Both the position numbers and the translations under genes were made by a program. Below the pieces are notes generated by a model. The model saw nothing but the letters and a program-made list of their open reading frames with translations, made no database searches and had not been told where the DNA came from. A stretch of DNA of 64,000 bases from Acetobacter sicerae (lineage in GTDB: Bacteria; Pseudomonadota; Alphaproteobacteria; Acetobacterales; Acetobacteraceae). Positions 60,727-64,000 of the stretch are shown piece by piece; within the stretch, counting starts at the first letter, position 1, and each line of letters begins with the position of its first letter. The stretch is from the NCBI RefSeq assembly GCF_011516765.1, contig NZ_JAAABN010000013.1, forward strand, positions 25,981-89,980. Reading direction: 5' to 3'.

Positions 60727-62016
60727 TTAATTTTCCGCCAGCGCCTGACGACTCGCACGCACGCGGGTCACTCGCCGCCCTTCCATTTCCAGAACCTCGA
60801 ACAGCCAGCCGGAAAAAACCACCTTGTCCGCAACCGCTGGCACGCGACGCAGCAGAGCAAGAATCAGGCCACCAAGGGTGTGATAATCCCCCTCACCCGG
60901 CAGTTTTCCAAGGCCGAGCCGGTCCTTCACCTCGTCAGCAGGTTCCGATCCTTCAAGGATCACGACATCACCGGGCTTGACCGTCAACAGCATATGCTGA
61001 CCGTGCTCGTTGACCTCTCCGACGATTGCATCGAACAGGTCGGAAGCCGTCACAATTCCTTCGAATGAACCATATTCATCCACGACCAGAGCAATCCCCA
61101 GCGGGATGGAACGCATCCGTTCCAGCATATCCAGCGCGGAGATGGAATCGGGCACGACAACCGGCTGCCTGAGACCCGCTTCGATCGAGACCGGCATGCC
61201 GTCGAGCAGACGGTCGAGCATATCGCTCGCCAGAATCACGCCGACAGGATTGTCCACTCCGCCCTCACACACAACGAGCCGGGAAAAAGTAGTCGTGCGC
61301 AGGGTGGACACGAGAACATCGCGCGGGACGTGGCGCTCGATCCAGACGATCTCGTTACGCGGCGTCATGATCGCACGCACCGGACGATCCGCCAGACGCA
61401 GAAGTCGCTCGATCATCGTCCGCTCTTCGTGTTCCAGCACGCCGGACTGCGCTCCTTCGAGAAGGACAGCCCGCAACTCCTCTTCGGTCAATGTCTGTCG
61501 ATCGGCAACTGGCACGCGAAGAATCTTCAGCACCAGACTTGAGGATAACCGGAGAAACCAGACGAAAGGCCGGGCGACCATGCCCAACACATCAAGCGGC
61601 ACGGCAAGCGCCGCCGCAATCTGCTCGGGATACTGAAGCGCCAGCTGTTTGGGAACGAGTTCGCCCAGCACCAGCATCAGCCCGGTGATCACGACCACGA
61701 CCAGCACCATGGAGATGTCTTCGGCGAAGGGCTGCAGGGCTGGAAACTGGGCCAGCCAGGGCGTCAGGGCGGCTTCGATTTTCACGCCACCGAATGTGCC
61801 TTCCAGAATCGACACCAGTGTCATGCCGATCTGCACGGTCGGCAGAAAACGCTGTGGATCATCTGCCAGCTTGAGCGCCCGTTCGGCCCCCCTCACCCCC
61901 TGACTCTGAAGCATCACGAGACGTGGCCGCTTCAGTGAAATCAACGCCAGTTCACCCATGGCGAAAATGCCGTTCAATATAACGAGCAGCAGAATGATCA
62001 GAATGGAAACAGTCAT
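60727..62016 (-). CDS. CNNM/CorC-family membrane protein (hemolysin-like)
   Basis: The 429-residue protein has a DUF21/CNNM membrane domain (about 1-180: MTVSILIILLLVILNGIFAMGE start; DISMVLVVVVITGLMLVLGELVPKQLAL), two CBS domains (VRAIMTPRNEIVWI; EYGSFEGIVTASDLFDAIVGE) and a C-terminal CorC_HlyC domain (LGLGKLPGEGDYHTLGGLIL). Such proteins are linked to magnesium/cobalt efflux. Full length and intact. Divergent in function from its neighbours; no SD of strength at the ATG. Confidence 0.92.
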   Translation of the reverse strand: MTVSILIILLLVILNGIFAMGELALISLKRPRLVMLQSQGVRGAERALKLADDPQRFLPTVQIGMTLVSILEGTFGGVKIEAALTPWLAQFPALQPFAEDISMVLVVVVITGLMLVLGELVPKQLALQYPEQIAAALAVPLDVLGMVARPFVWFLRLSSSLVLKILRVPVADRQTLTEEELRAVLLEGAQSGVLEHEERTMIERLLRLADRPVRAIMTPRNEIVWIERHVPRDVLVSTLRTTTFSRLVVCEGGVDNPVGVILASDMLDRLLDGMPVSIEAGLRQPVVVPDSISALDMLERMRSIPLGIALVVDEYGSFEGIVTASDLFDAIVGEVNEHGQHMLLTVKPGDVVILEGSEPADEVKDRLGLGKLPGEGDYHTLGGLILALLRRVPAVADKVVFSGWLFEVLEMEGRRVTRVRASRQALAEN

Positions 62017-62049
62017 GACATCCGAACGTGGGAAACAGGATCGATAAAG

Positions 62050-62081
62050 AAAAAAGGGGCAGAACCCGCCGGTTCCGCCCC
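62050..62081 (-). terminator. Rho-independent terminator after hpnH
   Basis: On the minus strand GGGGC-GGAACC-GGCG-GGTTC-GCCCC forms a stem with one mismatch, followed by TTTTTTCTTT. It begins about 38 bp past the hpnH stop. Confidence 0.85.
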
Positions 62082-62118
62082 ATATAGTTCAGTCTGTGTC
62101 GATTATCTAACCCGCAGT

Positions 62119-63315
62119 TCAGTCTGCGGCGTCAACAGGCACAGCCTTCTGTGAAGCCGAGGCGCTGACCACGGTCGTAACACGCGGCGGCTTGGCCGGC
62201 TTCTTGCGGGCAACGATTTCTTCCAGCTTCTCTTCAACCTGCTCGGAGTAATTGTACTGAGCAGGACGCTGGTTCGCCAGTGAGATTTCCGGAGCCATCG
62301 GCTTCTCGGTCTCGGGTCCGAACAGCGCAACCTTGGCGATGTGCCACGGACGCTTCACGGCATCCATGACAGCCGTGGACTCGTAACCGGAGTGAACCAT
62401 GCAGTCGGCGCACTTTTCATAGTTGCCGGTGCCGTAATCATCCCATTTCGTGTCGCTCATCAGTTCATTGAACGACTTCGCATAACCTTCGCCCAGCAGA
62501 TAGCAGGGACGCTGCCAGCCGAACACGTTACGCAGCGGCTTGCCCCATGGGGTGCAGTGGTAGGTCTCGTTACCGGCGAGGAAGTTCAGGAACAGAGGCG
62601 ACTGGGTGAAGCGCCACTTGTGCCCCTTGCCGAGACGGAAGATCTCACGGAACAGCTGCTTCGTCTTCTGACGGTTCAGGAAGTGCTCCTGATCAGGCGC
62701 ACGCTCATAAGCATAGCCCGGCGCGGTCATGATGCCGTCAACGCCCATGGCCATCACTTCATCAAAGAAGGAGGCCACGCGCTTCGGATCAGCGCCGTCA
62801 AACAGGGTGCAGTTGATGGAAACACGGAAGCCGCGCGCCTTGGCCTTCTTGATCGCCGCAACAGCACGCTCATACACGCCTTCCTGACAGACGGACGCGT
62901 CATGCATGTCCTTGTCGCCATCAAGATGCACGTCCCATGAGAAGAACGGGTTCGGCTCGAAATCGTCCATCTTCTTCTCGAGAAGAAGGGCGTTCGTGCA
63001 GAGATAGACATATTTCTTGCGGTCGATCAGCGCCCGGACAATCTCCGGCATCTCCTTGTGAAGGAGAGGCTCACCACCAGCGATGGCGATGACCGGAGCG
63101 CCGGCCTCGGCGTCTGCATCAAGGCATTCCTGCATGGAAAGGCGCTGGTTCAGAATAGCCGCCGGGTAGTCGATCTTTCCGCAGCCCGCGCAGGCAAGAT
63201 TGCAGCGGAACAACGGTTCCAGCATCAGCACGAGGGGGTAACGCTGCCTGCGGGTAATATGCTGCTTCACAACATACGCGCCGACCCGGACAGCCTGCAT
63301 CAAAGGTACCGCCAT
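62119..63315 (-). CDS. hpnH: Adenosyl-hopene transferase HpnH (radical SAM)
   Basis: Adds a 5'-deoxyadenosyl group to diploptene, the first step to extended (C35) hopanoids. About 398 residues, with the radical SAM cluster motif CNLACAGC (Cys38, 42, 45), IAIAGGEPLLHKEMPEI, the HpnH-typical VSINCTLFDGADP and a C-terminal cysteine cluster (CADCMVHSGYE). ATG 63315 has GAGGAG upstream; the longer frame to 63357 uses TTG. The C-terminal tail of about 40 residues (KKPAKPP, then Ser/Ala/Val) is an extension. Downstream terminator; divergent from dxs across 472 bp. Confidence 0.95.
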   Translation of the reverse strand: MAVPLMQAVRVGAYVVKQHITRRQRYPLVLMLEPLFRCNLACAGCGKIDYPAAILNQRLSMQECLDADAEAGAPVIAIAGGEPLLHKEMPEIVRALIDRKKYVYLCTNALLLEKKMDDFEPNPFFSWDVHLDGDKDMHDASVCQEGVYERAVAAIKKAKARGFRVSINCTLFDGADPKRVASFFDEVMAMGVDGIMTAPGYAYERAPDQEHFLNRQKTKQLFREIFRLGKGHKWRFTQSPLFLNFLAGNETYHCTPWGKPLRNVFGWQRPCYLLGEGYAKSFNELMSDTKWDDYGTGNYEKCADCMVHSGYESTAVMDAVKRPWHIAKVALFGPETEKPMAPEISLANQRPAQYNYSEQVEEKLEEIVARKKPAKPPRVTTVVSASASQKAVPVDAAD

Positions 63316-63787
63316 TACGCTCTGCTCCTCAGGTCGGCGCTCAACGCCGACGTCCAATCAAGTTGCGGACATAATATGGCCATGTCCGGAAAGAAGAATA
63401 GAAACCGTCTCGTGGCTCAGGCCTGCGGACAAGTCATGGCGCGTGTGTGCATCTACGGCACCACGCATTCGGATTGATGCCTATATAATAACCGCCTTCC
63501 CGCACTCAAGTGCAGATTGAACATCTGTTGCAATAACACCACACCAATCGGCCATTCGGAAAACGACCCTTGCAACCAACACTGAAACACGACCAAGCAG
63601 GCCAGACTTTTTTATCGATCCGACATTTTGTTTGTCTGCAACCACATGGGTCTCATGAGCCCGAATGCCCGTCGTGTCATCAGACAGCATCTTTCAACGG
63701 TTATGCAAACACCTTGAAGTTCAGGCGTTTCAACGGCTCATACAGACGAGCCTGTCGGTGATACACAGACGATGGATGTGATTAGTC
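63316..63787. other. hpnH–dxs divergent gap
   Basis: This 472-bp gap should contain both promoters. A weak minus-strand promoter-like pair (TTGAGT, 16 bp, TATATA near 63483-63511) could serve hpnH. I see no ORF, tRNA or thiamine riboswitch box. Confidence 0.35.
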
Positions 63788-64000
63788 ATGGCCCAGAACA
63801 CACCTTCCTCCCAGCCTTCGTCAGGTGACAGCAAGCCCATCCCCACGCGCGGGCGCTTTCCTTTACTGGACCGTGTTTCGCACCCTGTTGACCTGCGGAA
63901 CCTGTCGGTCGACCAGCTGAAGCAGGTCGCGGACGAGCTTCGCTCCGAGACGGTCGAGACGGTGTCCACGACGGGCGGTCATCTCGGCGCATCGCTGGGC
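63788..64000 (+). CDS. dxs: 1-deoxy-D-xylulose-5-phosphate synthase, 5' part
   Basis: The window ends 71 codons in. The visible part has a polar N-terminal extension ([19 protein letters not shown]), then [30 protein letters not shown] and [14 protein letters not shown], the Dxs start with the His of the thiamine-diphosphate site. Dxs makes the first intermediate of the methylerythritol phosphate pathway that supplies isoprenoids, including hopanoids made via HpnH's pathway. Truncated only by the window edge. Confidence 0.93.
   Translation, partial: MAQNTPSSQPSSGDSKPIPTRGRFPLLDRVSHPVDLRNLSVDQLKQVADELRSETVETVSTTGGHLGASLG

Overview
The window is a chromosomal segment of an alphaproteobacterium, most likely an acetic acid bacterium (Acetobacteraceae); the genus cannot be fixed from sequence alone. 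The evidence is the dnaA–rpsT and mutM/ubiE–coaBC–dut order, a hopanoid gene (hpnH) next to dxs, a Zymomonas/Gluconacetobacter-type levansucrase, AcnA-type aconitase and an alphaproteobacterial flbT–flagellin–flaF cluster. Most of the DNA is GC-rich. The exception is an AT-rich patch at about 40.6-43.6 kb.

Layout. 0-6 kb is housekeeping: dnaA, rpsT and mutM leftward, then ubiE, coaBC and dut rightward. 6-9.4 kb is an orphan anion-type ABC transporter (duplicated permease plus an ATPase with an extra C-terminal domain). 9.4-18.7 kb holds an exported methyltransferase-like protein, an M16 peptidase, an SDR, a large MscS channel and an OPT transporter. 18.7-23.2 kb has two TadE-like proteins divergent from a copper-export pair (copA, copZ) and a small lipoprotein. 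23.2-29 kb has an HNH nuclease, gluQ, levansucrase and tandem aspartate-type aminotransferases. 29-35.5 kb holds regulators (AraC, IclR) and assorted enzymes. 35.5-37.8 kb is prfC and rpsD. 38-42.8 kb is a LysR regulator and the flagellin cluster, with a TPR glycosyltransferase-like gene wedged between flagellin and flaF. It is followed by a decayed IS5-family transposase. 43.6-49.8 kb is the rimP–nusA–ylxR–infB–rbfA operon. 50-52.9 kb is a three-gene cassette around a membrane-anchored, single-module Clp-like AAA+ ATPase. 52.9-64 kb carries a LysR regulator, an amino-acid ABC transporter with a fused binding protein and permease, acnA, ccmAB, a CNNM/CorC protein, hpnH and the start of dxs.

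How the parts work together. The NusA operon and its terminator, the S4/RF3 pair and the dnaA area form the information-processing core. FlbT and FlaF are expected to set flagellin output after transcription, and the flagellin leader carries a small hairpin. CopA and CopZ form a copper efflux/chaperone pair. HpnH and Dxs both serve hopanoid synthesis.

The best candidates for undescribed biology are the 50006-52931 AAA+ cassette, the TPR glycosyltransferase sitting directly behind the flagellin terminator, the coincidence of an inverted DnaA-box pair with a degenerate MutM zinc finger, a 15-codon reading frame bridging coaBC and dut by two 4-base overlaps, and paired palindromes in front of the IclR gene. 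Start codons were re-chosen from Shine-Dalgarno (SD) sites, signal peptides and overlaps where the longest reading frame looked wrong. All family assignments are from reading the protein sequences; no database search was run.
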